A stretch of 64,000 nt of DNA from a bacterium UBP8_UBA817 (GTDB lineage: Bacteria; Margulisbacteria; Marinamargulisbacteria; UBA817): positions 8,736-72,735 of the forward strand of contig DBHX01000055.1 of the NCBI GenBank assembly GCA_002296285.1. The letters run 5' to 3'. The position numbers and the translations under genes were made by a program. The notes beneath the pieces were generated by a model. It was not told where the DNA came from. It saw only the letters and a program-made list of their open reading frames with translations, and searched no databases. Shown in pieces: positions 16,401 through 27,800 of the stretch. Position 1 is the stretch's first letter. Each line of letters opens with the position of its first letter.

Positions 16401-19225
16401 CCATGATGATTTCTCAAGATGGGTATGTTGGCGTGTATGATTTAACCCCAACATCGGCCTTATCCATTGGTTCCGATGTGGTTATGCTGAATCAGTCTGG
16501 GGTTTATATGAAAGACTCTGATGGGACCAGTGCGCCGTTGATTGTGATGAATGATGATACCGTGCAATTAAAATCATCCAATAACTTGCAACTATTTGAT
16601 TCGAATGGGTTCATTTCATTGAGTATCAATAACTCTGGGGTGGCCATTAATCGCCATAAATTACTGACCCAACTTAATGCGCAGCCGATTGGGCTTGAAG
16701 TCAGCGGTTCGGTGATGATTAATGGGGACATTTTTAATTCTATTGGTGATAAGATTTTTCCATTGGATGTTTCAAATGTCGAGCGGACGACCACTGCATC
16801 AATGATCAATACGATTCACATTGATACTGCATCCGGACTTACATTGGAGGGTGACAATTTAGCGAATAAGTTAATTGTTAAAGGTGCAGGGTATTACAAT
16901 CGAATTAAGTTACCGAATGGAGATATTTTATCAGCCACTAAAAATATGGACCTTCGACTGGTTGGGCGAGGGATTACCGTGACCTCAAATAATTATGAGG
17001 ACCAAGGGACGCTTGCTGTTAATGACACCCTAAAATTACTTAATGATTTAATTTCTGGTGGTGAAATTAAAAGAGATTTAACCGTTCAGGGAAATTTTCG
17101 TCTGATCAATGATAAGATCTACGGGAATGCGGCTGGTTTAACCAATATTCCATTTCATTGGCAGCATGTGACGCGCAATAATACGACCATTCCTGATTTG
17201 CCAGGGGCGCATCCAGATACGTATTCGGATGAAGGTGAAATTTATTACATGCTTGGTAATGTTGGGATTCATACCCATGCGCCATCCACACTTTTTGAGG
17301 TGGTTGGGACATCGTCGATTAAGGAATTGATTGTGCCAACAAAATTACTGGTGTCAGATGTTGTATCAACAGGCAATTTATATTTTGATGCGGCAAAAAA
17401 AATGGCGTTTAGATCCAATCAAGGGAATATTATTTTTGGGCGAAATGCAGCGAGTGAGTCCCTTCCAAATTTTTCTCCTTGGATGATGTTCACCGAGGAT
17501 TCTCAATGGCTCATTGGTACAAATTATTCGAATTATCTCATCGATATTGGTAAAGGTAGTGCGAATGATGAAACTGAAGTGCGTATTGAGTCAGATCCTG
17601 GCATGCAGATTGATTTTAATCGGCGATTATCTGATGTGTGGCTTCAATTGGGGTATGATGATACGGGGGCACGTTTTGATCGAACGTTTGATAACGCTAA
17701 TATTCAAGTCAGTGCCTCAAATTCCATGGGATTTTATACCAATCATTCCACCAATTCCATTTTTATGAGCGAGAATGGTCATGTTGGTATTTTTACCAAT
17801 CAACCGAAAAATTCATTGGATATCAATGGCGAGATGTCCATCGGGTATGAGGTTCAAGCCCCACCCAATGGGTTGATTGTAAAACGTTTGGTGGGGGTTG
17901 GTATGAATCCAGAGAATTTACCGCTTTATCCATTAGAGGTGAGTGGGTCGGTCATTGTTGGTGAACCGTATGTTGCTGGCATTTCCTCTGGTTTTTTTAT
18001 TAATGGTGATGGGTCTTATCGATTATTTGTTGGTGGTGATCCCATCGGTAGTGAAAAGGTGTTTTTTAATAATCATTTATCCATCAAAGATGGGGCACTT
18101 TATATTCGTGAAGGGATTGATGCTGGAACTGAAATTATTCGTGATAGTACCACGGCCAAAGTGGATCAATGGAATCAAGTGGAAGCCAGTAAAGGGTTAA
18201 AAATTAATGCCACCAAAGATATGTCATTTAAGACGTTTGATGGTTCTCAATGGAATGATGAACTGGTGATTAATTCTGTTGGCCAGTTTGGCATAGGAAC
18301 GGTTCCAAATCAACCACTCCATATTTTTGATAATGATAATGATGTGAGTGTTAAGATCAAATCAAGCAGTGAATCTTTGATTCATTTAAGATATGACAGT
18401 TATCAAGCCATGATTGGAACAACGTCTGACGGCTTTCAAATAAAGACCAATTCGTCGTCATTTGCAAATTCTGAATTAACGATTGTTCAAAATAAAGTGG
18501 GGTTTAATCAAAGTAACCCTGATTCAAATTATAAAGTTGAGGTTGGTGGAACGGTGAATGCCATGGACTATTGGATTAAGGATCAATACACGGCATCTGG
18601 GTTTCGCTCGTTTCAAACGGTTCCAACCGGTGTGGTTGTTTTGTGGTTGGGCACAGGTACGCTTCCTACGGGATGGGCCGAATGCAATGGGTCCAATGGG
18701 TGTCCCAATATGGCGGATCGATACGTTAAAGGATGGGATGGTTCATCATCAAATTTGCAAGGATTTGGTGGTTCAAACGATGGGGTGTTATCGGCCACAA
18801 CCCATGATCATACCAGCGCATCGCATTACCACCGATTAACCAGCCCCGGCCATTCTCATGCCGTCAATGTTGATAATCATCGAGTGAATACCCATTTAAA
18901 TAATGATAATGCGTATCGTGATGGGGCGGATACTACGGGTAGTAGTTACACTATTTTGACTGATTTAGGTAGTCATCGGCATTCATTGGATTATACCCAC
19001 AACCACAATGGGATTACCTTTACCGGTGGTGTGCATGGTGCTAACCATAATGACTCTGATTCGGAATCTCATGGCCATGGTGGATCCAATGCCAGTTCGT
19101 CTGATACCAAGACGGTAGGGACGGGTAGCAATGCACTGGGAAATAACGGGGATCAGCATCAGCACACATTTGATAACAAACCTCAGTCAAGGTATGTTCG
19201 GTTTATCGTAAAGGTGGATGAGTAA
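13499..19225 (+). CDS. Giant exported phage-tail-fibre-like protein with His-rich tail-collar tip (1908 aa)
   Basis: The signal peptide ends at PQVFA-E (residue ~26). A ~110-aa N-terminal domain is followed by the fibre motif IGIGTSVPSSTVHVVGTV then FVGDGSQLTNL. Residues ~290-410 hold about nine 14-residue head repeats (SIILGGLDNIAS, VIAGGSDNIIRG). A long central region carries scattered VGIxTxxPxxxLxVxG motifs typical of trimeric phage fibres. The last ~210 residues form a phage tail-collar domain (VVLWLGTGTLPTGWAECNG) with a His-rich tip (HDHTSASHYHRL, HSHAV, HGHGG, HQHTF) ending SRYVRFIVKVDE. HxH clusters in the T4 gp37 tip bind iron along the trimer axis; the same is possible here (inference). 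The TAA overlaps the next ATG (TAATG). How it leaves or anchors to the outer membrane is not visible. Confidence 0.8.
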   Translation: MTSLNRFLFGCVFFLMLWGGPQVFAERFYSINNTLPSNVVISGVIHPDDERTYNGEYEALLEFFNDDGSAPTVNVTKQVTFHQNYFRVQVDLVSILHSMFLHRKKMFVRLSIDDVNITLPFASVPVTIKSGLATTTNRMIDDNVMSIDYDQQRIGIGTSVPSSTVHVVGTVNATEFFVGDGSQLTNLKYAGGDNYNFLKSQNGEFVVITVNAIGKMMVGGRMGVDIPKYDLQVYGSLLVEPNERVSSDIISGAGSRWMWYSDRSVLRIGYTPSIYWDDAYSGDDSIAFGYATIAQGNHSIVGGGYYNLAQADWAVIAGGSDNIIRGEQGIILGGQKNTIRSESSIILGGLDNIASKNAVVLGGFDNASFGVGGVVSGYRNFSSGEEILILGGKNNTGFAPKSYLIGSNITTLEEHSHSLLINASNTSDESVVSSHIKIKAPAGVGIGTNETLSNGLTIQGAVSANMLYGDGSQIQNLKNPQSAWTPHPLDPNFLTYPHRLGVLTRDLLESLNVSGSIHLSGVAQPDAGTIRYENDDFSVYKTGIGWVSLTMSDTDTTYNAIESMVLDDSNLTFYIATQNAIIGQVKKWNGQYWDHDYLDQFIEEPELSRFNDVSLPKRLYLPTGDVAINLGVDPSNLTPFNAPFTVITKPNKSTGLYLFDNNSDSEKMISLSVSPPGLHFQAYYDGGMFRQTNQDGGGIVQHGNTLSMYVDDATGVAVNGLSISSTNIRIFEGDFNDPSVPFYVGGDMTSKSFVFHTDLDGVGIYLRAPYMQNNNDRSVLFHQKNDGELFIQSVDQSGDMIFRNYQGQMAVLRSSTNGKTKFGLTSGSVRSGLDIEMGDTHVSDGYGIQFNQQSVKKSGITFDSSDSKRIQIHTSSEFDVPNVEVSELGNVGFNGPVNDAHDLVVNAVSGRQSIVQIDTVAAQNPGLLLQSDGVAGDSDDGDFSDLRESYFFGSSGDSLTLNEGDKSAMMISQDGYVGVYDLTPTSALSIGSDVVMLNQSGVYMKDSDGTSAPLIVMNDDTVQLKSSNNLQLFDSNGFISLSINNSGVAINRHKLLTQLNAQPIGLEVSGSVMINGDIFNSIGDKIFPLDVSNVERTTTASMINTIHIDTASGLTLEGDNLANKLIVKGAGYYNRIKLPNGDILSATKNMDLRLVGRGITVTSNNYEDQGTLAVNDTLKLLNDLISGGEIKRDLTVQGNFRLINDKIYGNAAGLTNIPFHWQHVTRNNTTIPDLPGAHPDTYSDEGEIYYMLGNVGIHTHAPSTLFEVVGTSSIKELIVPTKLLVSDVVSTGNLYFDAAKKMAFRSNQGNIIFGRNAASESLPNFSPWMMFTEDSQWLIGTNYSNYLIDIGKGSANDETEVRIESDPGMQIDFNRRLSDVWLQLGYDDTGARFDRTFDNANIQVSASNSMGFYTNHSTNSIFMSENGHVGIFTNQPKNSLDINGEMSIGYEVQAPPNGLIVKRLVGVGMNPENLPLYPLEVSGSVIVGEPYVAGISSGFFINGDGSYRLFVGGDPIGSEKVFFNNHLSIKDGALYIREGIDAGTEIIRDSTTAKVDQWNQVEASKGLKINATKDMSFKTFDGSQWNDELVINSVGQFGIGTVPNQPLHIFDNDNDVSVKIKSSSESLIHLRYDSYQAMIGTTSDGFQIKTNSSSFANSELTIVQNKVGFNQSNPDSNYKVEVGGTVNAMDYWIKDQYTASGFRSFQTVPTGVVVLWLGTGTLPTGWAECNGSNGCPNMADRYVKGWDGSSSNLQGFGGSNDGVLSATTHDHTSASHYHRLTSPGHSHAVNVDNHRVNTHLNNDNAYRDGADTTGSSYTILTDLGSHRHSLDYTHNHNGITFTGGVHGANHNDSDSESHGHGGSNASSSDTKTVGTGSNALGNNGDQHQHTFDNKPQSRYVRFIVKVDE

Positions 19226-22200
19226 TGCTTAAGAAGATCCTATGTTTGTTAAGCTTATTATTTATTGCAAGCATTGCGCGGCCCATTACATTTCAATTGT
19301 ATGTATATGATACGGCCAATCAAGAACCCTTGAATACAACAGATGTTGTGGCGATTCAATCGTCGTTTGTTGATGCGAATGGTGTTGTTTATTTTGAAAC
19401 ATCCCAAGATCAGCAAGTTTCCAATGGGATTTTACATATGACACTTGACTTGGATCTAAGTGATGGCTCTCAATTAATGGCATTTGATCAACCAGGAATG
19501 CAAATCAAAGTGAATTTATTGGACGATGAGCTTCTTATGCCATTGGAATCCATGCCATTATCGATTGGTTCAAACTTGTCAGACCGAACCTTTCAAATTA
19601 ATGATCCCGATTTAATGACCATTCAATACAATGAGGGGGTTGTCAATATTGGTGGCGGTCGATCCACTGAAAATGCGTTGCATGTTAATGGGGTGCTTAC
19701 AGCCGATTATTTTAAAGGGGACGGTGAATTTATTTACAATGTTGTGGGGTCTGGATTTAATGATGATCACTCATTGGAACGAAATTTTTCCCGGTCTTGT
19801 CCTCCAAATGTGTCACGGCCCGAGTGTTCTTATGGAAATGATGTACTTTATATTAGTTCAAACCCATTTGTTGGTATTAATACAACGCAGCCAAAAATGT
19901 TGTTGGATATGGTTGGGACGGTGTTATTTACCAAGGGACAAGATAATGTTGGTGGGTTGACCTTTCCTTTGAAAAAGCATCAATCACTCATGGCCTGGGA
20001 TCATAGTTCTGCTGCGTTTAGAGCAGGGTATGTTAGTCGAGATGCGAGTGTCTCGGCGGAGGGCTTTTCTCGTTCATCCGTTTCCATTGGTCGTGATGTT
20101 TTTATTTCTGGTAGAAATTCATCGGTGATTGGGGGGCAGGGGCATGATATTTCTGGGAATTTTTCATCCATTTTAGGTGGGGAACAAAATTCGGTTACGG
20201 GTAATTATTCTGTATTGGTTGGAGCTCGTTCAGATCAAATTCATAAAAGTTATGTATCTACCATTGGTGGTGAAAGCAATATTGTTTCTTCAAACTATTC
20301 GGTGCTGCTTTCATCGAGTTTTAATACATTGGGTGGGGAGTATATTACCATTATGGGTAAAAATAACTTGGTGAATGGGGAGTCTGTATTTGTCTATGGC
20401 GATAATAATCAAATCAACTCAAATCACACCATTGTGATGGGGAACTCATCTTTGATTAATCATGATAATTCTTGGGTGGTGAATGTGTCTTCAACGGTAT
20501 TGGCTCAAACAACCAACCCCAATCAGGTCATTTGGATGGCCGATCAGGGAGTATCAATTAATACCGATGATTATTCTGAATCATTGGTGGTTGGAGGGGA
20601 TCTGATGGCGAGTATGATTTATGGTGACGGGTCTCAACTGACCAATGTATCTGCGGTAGATAAATATTGGTTAATGGTTGACAATATCATGACCAATGAA
20701 AACTATTCATTGGGCATCGGTACATCGTTGAAGCGAAACAATCGAATAAATCTAAGGTATGGATTAACGTTAAGTTCTGATGGTTCCACTCGTCCGGGCA
20801 CAATGGCCTATGAACATGGGGATTTGATTGGTTATGGGGAAACGGCAACGCATTCATTATTGGTTCAGGATACCGATACCGTTTACAACGTTAGTTCTGA
20901 ATTTTTAAATGATAATAATGTGTTGTATTTGTCGACAGCAAATGCAATGGCGAATGACTACCTTGTGTTTACTGGTCAAGCTTGGGAGCCAAAAGTAAAA
21001 TCACTATGGGTTGATTCATCATCATTTTTGTCGTATTCAAGACCGGTTTCTTTATGGAAAAATCAATCGTATTTTGGTCGTCTAACGATGGCTCATCCAA
21101 CATTAAATCACATGGTTTTTTCGGATGCGACGCATACCCAAGGCATGTCGTTGAATGTTGCCGGTCTAAAGGACAACAATCAAGTATTTGCATTTGGGTT
21201 TAATATCAAGGATATTGAGGAAAAACAGCCGTTTAATGTGCTGAATGATTCGTTTTTATTTCACTTTGATTCACTCAATGGTGGTATTGTGATTCAAAAT
21301 TTAACCAATTCGTTAATGGAAATTGACCGATACACAGACATTAACTTTTTTGATCATGCTGGTTTGATGGATATTAATATTCCAACAAAAACAAGGGTTG
21401 AAAGTATTGTGATTGATGATGGGGATGATTCAGAAATGGCGCATGTTAATTTTATTGATGACCCATTTATTTCGGTGAACTCAGCGGGTCGAATACGGTT
21501 TCAAACACCTGAAACGGCCACGATTAATTTGCGTATATTACCACCGACTTATGACTCGCTGTTGACTCAAACCCGCTTGCAAGTTACGGATCGCTCTGAA
21601 GTCATATTATCCCATCAAGATGGTTTTTCTGTGGGGCAACCAATGTTAACCATACCTGAGGGGAATATGCTTATTGATGTTGGCTATGGCATTGGTGTAT
21701 TTGACTCTGATGGATCAATGAAAACAGGGGGGCGAATTTTTTCGGATGCGGTGGTATTTACACCCGACTCTTCTGGATTAAATCGTGTTTATTTTCATGA
21801 TATTGGGTTTGGGGTTCGCACAACGCCGGATCAATTGGTTGTGATTCAAGATAATGATGTTAGCATGTTGGTGAAAAAATCGCCACAAGATGATGCCAGC
21901 TCCTTGGTATTTTCTAAACAGATGCTCCCAAAATGGACCATTCAATCGGGTGCTGAGTTGGGCGCATCGACGTTGGTTATTCGTAATGCCCAGGCCATAG
22001 AGATACTAAAAATGAATCAAAAGATTCTGATTAATTCACCCAATTCACCATCAAAAGAAATTAGTATGAATGGAAATCTTACGATCATGGATTCAAATCT
22101 TCAGTTAACGCCAATGAGTGGTTCAGATAATCCAACAAATGCCATTCCGTTTGTTTTTATTGATGATGCTCAATTGCGTTTTTCGCCATTGATTGACTCT

Positions 22201-24849
22201 GTTGGTTTTGAAATTCATTCAGATGGGACCCAACAAATGAAGTTTCAACATTCTAAGGTGAGTTTTGGCTCAACGGATGTGCCCAGTTCGCCAACCAATA
22301 GTGCCTATGTTCGTCAGGGGGCTTTTATTTCAGATCGCTTAATGTTAAATGATGAACATATTGAGTTTAAAACAATTCGAACCCCAACCAATCGTTTTAT
22401 TCATGATTATCGCAATCAGGTGCAGCGCCTGTCGTTTGATTTTGATTCAGGATTCGACATATCAACCCCGTCGGACAATGCGGTTGTCTTAACATTTTTA
22501 GACCATTTTTCAAATATGAGTTCGGTGTCTGCCAATATTGTGATTACCCCAAACACTCAAATTATTACCCCAAATGGCATTGATATGATGTCGTTTCTTG
22601 GAGATAATATATCCATTCAGGCCAATAATGTTGACTCTGAAGGGGATCCAGATGGATCCATGGATTCATTAACGTTTTATAATGACTTAATGAATGGGGG
22701 CACAATCAATGGGGATTTGTTGATTTCAGCGACATTAAATTTCATTGGTAATGATTCAGATGGCGTGGTGAATGGTTTTGAGGGTGATATCTCCAATATG
22801 TTTAATATACCATTTCCATGGCATCATACGGTGACTGAAAATGGCGAGTTGGTTCATTATGAGTATGTGATTACTGAAAATGTGGGTATTGGTCTTACAA
22901 ACCCGCAATACCCACTCCAAGTGGCTGGTGTAACGTCCATGAATATTGCTCAATCGCCATCCATTAATGTGCAGAAAGATTTTGTTTCGAATAAGGATTA
23001 TCTGAATATGGTTGCTGATGGCAATGAATTTAACGTAACGGTGAACTCATCAGGAATGATGAATGACTCGGTTCTTCAATGGAGTGGTGCGCGGTTGACG
23101 GATAATATTTTTGGATTGAATGGGTTTAACACAGCCTATACCATGTCGCTTTATCCAAAATCTGAGGGTGTCAATGCGGACCTTTACATTGAGGGAAGAG
23201 AGCGGGCTCGATTTACCCTGCACGAAGCGTTTGATTTATTGAGTGATGCCAGTGGTGATATGCATGTCACTGCGCTTGGCTCTGTCAATGATTTGATATT
23301 CATGAACCCAAGTACAAGCCTCTATGTTTCAACGGATCAACGCTTGGGCATTGGTATGTTTAAAAAACCTCAAAATAGTTTGGATGTTTCGGGAAATATG
23401 GTGATTGGATCATCATTGGCGGGAACCATTCAAGCACCTCAGAATTCCGTGATGGTTCAAGGGAAGTTGGGGGTTGGAACCCGTTCCCCGGACGCCTATG
23501 CTGATGTTCAAGGATCGGTGGTGGTTGCTGAATCTGATGGTTATTTGGGCGCCATTACAGGGTTGTCCAATGATTTGGTTGTTGAAACCAAATTATTTAT
23601 TGATGAACTAGATCCAAGTATGACTGAGAGCATGCTTGTGAATGGCGATATGCTGGGCATTGGGAATGTGTATTTTAATAAAACGGCCAATGCAGCGACG
23701 TCCGAATTGGCATTTTTTAATGATTCTGATTCTCGTGTGGCAATTGGTTATGGGCAAAGTAAAACCGATCGGTCACTGGCTATTTCTGGTAAAACATATG
23801 TAAAACTTACTCCAAAGTACAATATTAAAGGGATCTATATTGATTCTGCAAAGCGTGTTGCTTTGGGCCATGACGCTCCGGAATCATTATTTCATGCAAA
23901 GAAAAATAATATCTCAATGAAATTAGAGGCAACGGGTAATGGGGATTCAACCGTTAAATTTGAATCTGGAAAGAATGGTTTGATGGGGATTTCCTCGGCT
24001 GTTCAAAGTCAATTCTTGTTATCAGATGGTGAAAACTTGCAAACAGCCGGATCCGATGTATCGATTGATAGTGCTGGCAATGTGGATATTGGATACAATT
24101 TGGCCAATTCCCAAACAGTTCAGCCCACTCACTCAGTGAGAGTGGACATCAATGGAAAAATCAATGCGGGCAGTGTGCTTGAAAATGGGCAAGTATTGAC
24201 ACATATGCCTGAGGGTAGCATCATCATGTGGTCTGGCTATATGTCACAGCTTCCCGATGGTTGGGAGCTATGTGATGGAACCACCACTTGTCCTCAAAAC
24301 TTGGAGGGTTATTTTGTGTTGGGGAAATCCTCAGGTCAAACCGTGGGTGAAGACGCGGGTGTTGATACTTTCTCAGTTGCAACATCCAGTGATTATTCCC
24401 ATAAACATGTTTCAAATCATACACATGGTGGATTTACATCGACCGCTCATGGGCATAATGATTTAGATATTGGTGATAAGAATGACACAACGTATACATC
24501 GGGTAACGATGTGCCCAGTGGCACTAGTTCTGTGGGCCAGAGTGGATTCACAGAAACTTGGGAGGAGTGTTGGTGGATTGATCTTTTTGGTTTGTTTTGT
24601 GAGGAAAAGAGTCGGTGGCATGATTATCCATCGCATGTTGGGTACAATGGGCCATCAACATCCAATGGGCATCATAATCACTCAGTGACCATTAATCATG
24701 GTCATAATTCGAGTGTTAGCAATGACACTCATTCCCATACCTTGGCTGATCAATCTCATGAGCATGCCAATGCAACGCATGACCATACCGTTGATAATGA
24801 ACCGATTTATTATCAATTGGCGTTTATTTACTTGAAAGGAGAAGGATAG
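19225..24849 (+). CDS. Giant exported phage-tail-fibre-like protein with collar tip and Trp/Cys insert (1874 aa)
   Basis: A paralogue of the preceding gene along its whole length and coupled to it by a 1-nt overlap. The signal peptide is residues 1-~18 (MLKKILCLLSLLFIASIA). Shared blocks are the first GDG motif (FKGDGEFIYNV), the FRAGY motif, about ten head repeats (SSILGGEQNSVTGNY, ITIMGKNNLVNGES), a second YGDGSQLTNV, and VQDTDTVYNV. The collar starts near residue 1660 (IIMWSGYMSQLPDGWELCDG). The tip is His-rich (HKHVSNHTHGG, HHNHSVTINHGH, THSHTL, HEHANATHDHT). Unique to this copy is an insert at residues ~1772-1797, TETWEECWWIDLFGLFCEE, rich in Trp and Cys. It ends YYQLAFIYLKGEG. It is probably a surface fibre with a distinct binding tip (inference). 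Confidence 0.8.
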   Translation: MLKKILCLLSLLFIASIARPITFQLYVYDTANQEPLNTTDVVAIQSSFVDANGVVYFETSQDQQVSNGILHMTLDLDLSDGSQLMAFDQPGMQIKVNLLDDELLMPLESMPLSIGSNLSDRTFQINDPDLMTIQYNEGVVNIGGGRSTENALHVNGVLTADYFKGDGEFIYNVVGSGFNDDHSLERNFSRSCPPNVSRPECSYGNDVLYISSNPFVGINTTQPKMLLDMVGTVLFTKGQDNVGGLTFPLKKHQSLMAWDHSSAAFRAGYVSRDASVSAEGFSRSSVSIGRDVFISGRNSSVIGGQGHDISGNFSSILGGEQNSVTGNYSVLVGARSDQIHKSYVSTIGGESNIVSSNYSVLLSSSFNTLGGEYITIMGKNNLVNGESVFVYGDNNQINSNHTIVMGNSSLINHDNSWVVNVSSTVLAQTTNPNQVIWMADQGVSINTDDYSESLVVGGDLMASMIYGDGSQLTNVSAVDKYWLMVDNIMTNENYSLGIGTSLKRNNRINLRYGLTLSSDGSTRPGTMAYEHGDLIGYGETATHSLLVQDTDTVYNVSSEFLNDNNVLYLSTANAMANDYLVFTGQAWEPKVKSLWVDSSSFLSYSRPVSLWKNQSYFGRLTMAHPTLNHMVFSDATHTQGMSLNVAGLKDNNQVFAFGFNIKDIEEKQPFNVLNDSFLFHFDSLNGGIVIQNLTNSLMEIDRYTDINFFDHAGLMDINIPTKTRVESIVIDDGDDSEMAHVNFIDDPFISVNSAGRIRFQTPETATINLRILPPTYDSLLTQTRLQVTDRSEVILSHQDGFSVGQPMLTIPEGNMLIDVGYGIGVFDSDGSMKTGGRIFSDAVVFTPDSSGLNRVYFHDIGFGVRTTPDQLVVIQDNDVSMLVKKSPQDDASSLVFSKQMLPKWTIQSGAELGASTLVIRNAQAIEILKMNQKILINSPNSPSKEISMNGNLTIMDSNLQLTPMSGSDNPTNAIPFVFIDDAQLRFSPLIDSVGFEIHSDGTQQMKFQHSKVSFGSTDVPSSPTNSAYVRQGAFISDRLMLNDEHIEFKTIRTPTNRFIHDYRNQVQRLSFDFDSGFDISTPSDNAVVLTFLDHFSNMSSVSANIVITPNTQIITPNGIDMMSFLGDNISIQANNVDSEGDPDGSMDSLTFYNDLMNGGTINGDLLISATLNFIGNDSDGVVNGFEGDISNMFNIPFPWHHTVTENGELVHYEYVITENVGIGLTNPQYPLQVAGVTSMNIAQSPSINVQKDFVSNKDYLNMVADGNEFNVTVNSSGMMNDSVLQWSGARLTDNIFGLNGFNTAYTMSLYPKSEGVNADLYIEGRERARFTLHEAFDLLSDASGDMHVTALGSVNDLIFMNPSTSLYVSTDQRLGIGMFKKPQNSLDVSGNMVIGSSLAGTIQAPQNSVMVQGKLGVGTRSPDAYADVQGSVVVAESDGYLGAITGLSNDLVVETKLFIDELDPSMTESMLVNGDMLGIGNVYFNKTANAATSELAFFNDSDSRVAIGYGQSKTDRSLAISGKTYVKLTPKYNIKGIYIDSAKRVALGHDAPESLFHAKKNNISMKLEATGNGDSTVKFESGKNGLMGISSAVQSQFLLSDGENLQTAGSDVSIDSAGNVDIGYNLANSQTVQPTHSVRVDINGKINAGSVLENGQVLTHMPEGSIIMWSGYMSQLPDGWELCDGTTTCPQNLEGYFVLGKSSGQTVGEDAGVDTFSVATSSDYSHKHVSNHTHGGFTSTAHGHNDLDIGDKNDTTYTSGNDVPSGTSSVGQSGFTETWEECWWIDLFGLFCEEKSRWHDYPSHVGYNGPSTSNGHHNHSVTINHGHNSSVSNDTHSHTLADQSHEHANATHDHTVDNEPIYYQLAFIYLKGEG

Positions 24850-27800
24850 TGTTTGGCCGGGCCATTTTTTCGTTCCTTTTTGTGATTAGTCTATCTCTTT
24901 TTGGAAGTGATTATACCCATCGTCTTCAATTAAATATTAATTTGGCAAAATCGTATTCCAATGGCATTCACCAATCCATGGTTCCAGTGATTGGAACTCA
25001 CAATGTTGATATTGAGATTGTTCCCTTACTTACGGATGGGTTTGGGGATCCATTTTGGTCATTGTCTAAAGCGACGTATATTGATAAAGGTGATTTGGCC
25101 ATTTCTGTTGAAGATTCATCCATGGATTGGGTTCATTTATTAAGAAATAATGAACTGTATTTTCGTATTCGGGTACTGGATGATTTGTTGGATATTCCAT
25201 TTGAGGTGTTGCCGTATTCAACATTATCTGATTTTACGGATCGTGCTAAGTATTTTCATGATGATTCAATCATTAAGGTGGATTATGAGCACGCTCGTTT
25301 GGTGATTAATTCCTCCACCTCCAATGCTGAATTGGCGGTGAGTGGATCTATTCGTGCGGGCTATTTTTCAGGGGATGGATCAGAATTAACCAATTTAACT
25401 GGCCCTGGATTTAATAATGAATACTCTTTGAACTCCGATGATGGTATTCATAAAGATGTGTTACTCATTGATTCAACGGGAAATGTTGGCATTCATACCA
25501 TAACTCCCAATGCTCGAATTCATGTGAAGGGCAATACGGTGTTTCAGGGGGTTGCAAATCCTGATTTGGAGGGTTATTTGGTGCCATCCGGTGCGGTATT
25601 GATGTGGGATCCTTCAAGGGGTGCTTTTCGATCGGGTCAATTTGAGGGTCCGGTGAATTCAAGTGATATTGGGGCCTATTCGATTGGTTTTGGTGATGAT
25701 GTGCTCATTAAATCAATGTATTCATCCATTTTAGGTGGGGATAATCAAGTGATTGAAAGAACTGGATTATCTTCGGTGATTTTGGGTGGTCAAACTCATT
25801 CGATTTTAAATAACTATTCGGTGGTTGCTGGTGGCTATAGAAATTTAATTGGTGGTGAATGGAGTGTTGTTCTTGGTGGTCGAGAGCACAATGTCTATGG
25901 TGATTACAATGTTGTTTTGGGTGGGGATCTAAATGAGGTAAGGGGTGGATTAAATACCGTGATTGGTCGAAATAATGTCATGATGGGGGACTTTTCAATT
26001 GCCATTGGATCCAACCATAATGTTTCTTCAAATCTGTCGGTAGCGTTGGGGAAAAATACTCAGTCGAATAATTACTATTCCACGATTTATTCGGATGGTG
26101 TGAATGAGATCGCGACAAGTAAACCTGAGCAATTTGTGGTTTATTCAACTCAAGGTGTTGGCATTAATACAACTCCTGAACAAGGATTTTCGTTGACGGT
26201 TTCTGGCAATATCAAAGCCAATAAATATTATGGGGATGGTCGGTATGTAAGAAATATTATTGCAGGTCAGGATTATTGGAGACAAGTTTCATCACCACAG
26301 GGCATTTATTATATGCATGGACCAGTATCTGTTGGAACCATTTCATCTTATGCTAATTTGACGGTATCTGGTGGGATTACCATTCAAGACGCTGATCAGG
26401 CCTCCAATGGAACCATGGGTTTTTCTGAGCAAGATGGGTTGCGTTTTTTTCATGATGAATGGATCTCTATGGATCAAGTTGATACCGATACCACATTGAG
26501 TGCTGGGAGGGGGACTCAATTGGATGACACGACATTTTCGTTGGCCCCAATGGGCGCTCAAGCCCATCAGGTGATCTATTTTAATGGCAGCCGTTGGGCT
26601 CCAAAAATACCCTTTATATGGCAACCTCATGAGAATGGTCATTATTTAGAAAAGCAATGGGCGTTATTTGATGATGCATCGTCCTCTACTCTTAAGTCGG
26701 CGGTTGTGATTGAATCGCCCAGTGGGGGAACGATTAAACCTTATCCTTTGGTGGTTGGATTAACGGATACCATGATGGTGTCGCCCCAAGATAACATCAT
26801 GTTTTTTAATTTGGACTTTAGAGATAGCAATAAAGATAGTTATCAGATTGTTAATGCGCTTGGTCAACGTGTGGGGGATACGTATGGTGGATTGATTCGT
26901 GTAACGGATAAATTATTGAGTATTCAACAAACCAAAGTTCCTGCAACATCGCAAGATGTTGTTCAAATGAGATCGTTGTTAAATATGACGCCAACCAGTT
27001 TATATATTCATGAGGATGTTCCTCAAGCCACATTTGATTCCAAAGGATCCATTGGGTTTTTACATACCATTGTGGATAAAAATAATATTGGGTTTGGTCA
27101 TCAAGTGAATATTTGGAATCGATTTCCAAATTACTTGTATTTAGACCAAGGGAATCACCTTAATTTCTTTGCGGGTAATGATGCCGTTTCACAACCCATT
27201 CAGTTTAAAATCAATGGTCAAAATCAATTAACATTTAATTCCGATGGTGACATGATTGTTGGGAACGGTGTGGCCCATGCCAAATTATCAATCTTTGGTG
27301 GCGGTCTTTCATTTAATGTGGATGACACGCTTATTGAAGGAACCATGCGGTATGGAAAGTGGGCATCCATTCACTCGGTGTCAGTCGCTGATCCATCGAT
27401 TTATGTTCAGGTGAATAATGAGGTCGTTGCAGATATTGGGCATTTAAGTATGGCCATTGGTACAAAGAATTCAACATTGGTATCCATGTTGGGAGTATCC
27501 GAAACAGCCCCTTTGCTGAACCTTCGATCATCACAAAACTCTGTGGTAAGATTAGAAAATTCAGAATCAAATGCCATGTTTGCCAATCAGGACGGATCAT
27601 TTTATCTAAAACATGAGTCGGCGAGTCAGCCGCTTTTGGCATTGGATGGGTCTCAGCATGTTAGTTTTCTGACATCAACGTTTTCAGAAAAGCCAACCCG
27701 TGAAGTTGTCATAAATGGTAGCATTGAGTTGTCCAATGCGGACTCCATATTGCTTCAAGATGCACAAAAATCAACCATTCTTTCAGTTTCAAAAAGTGGA

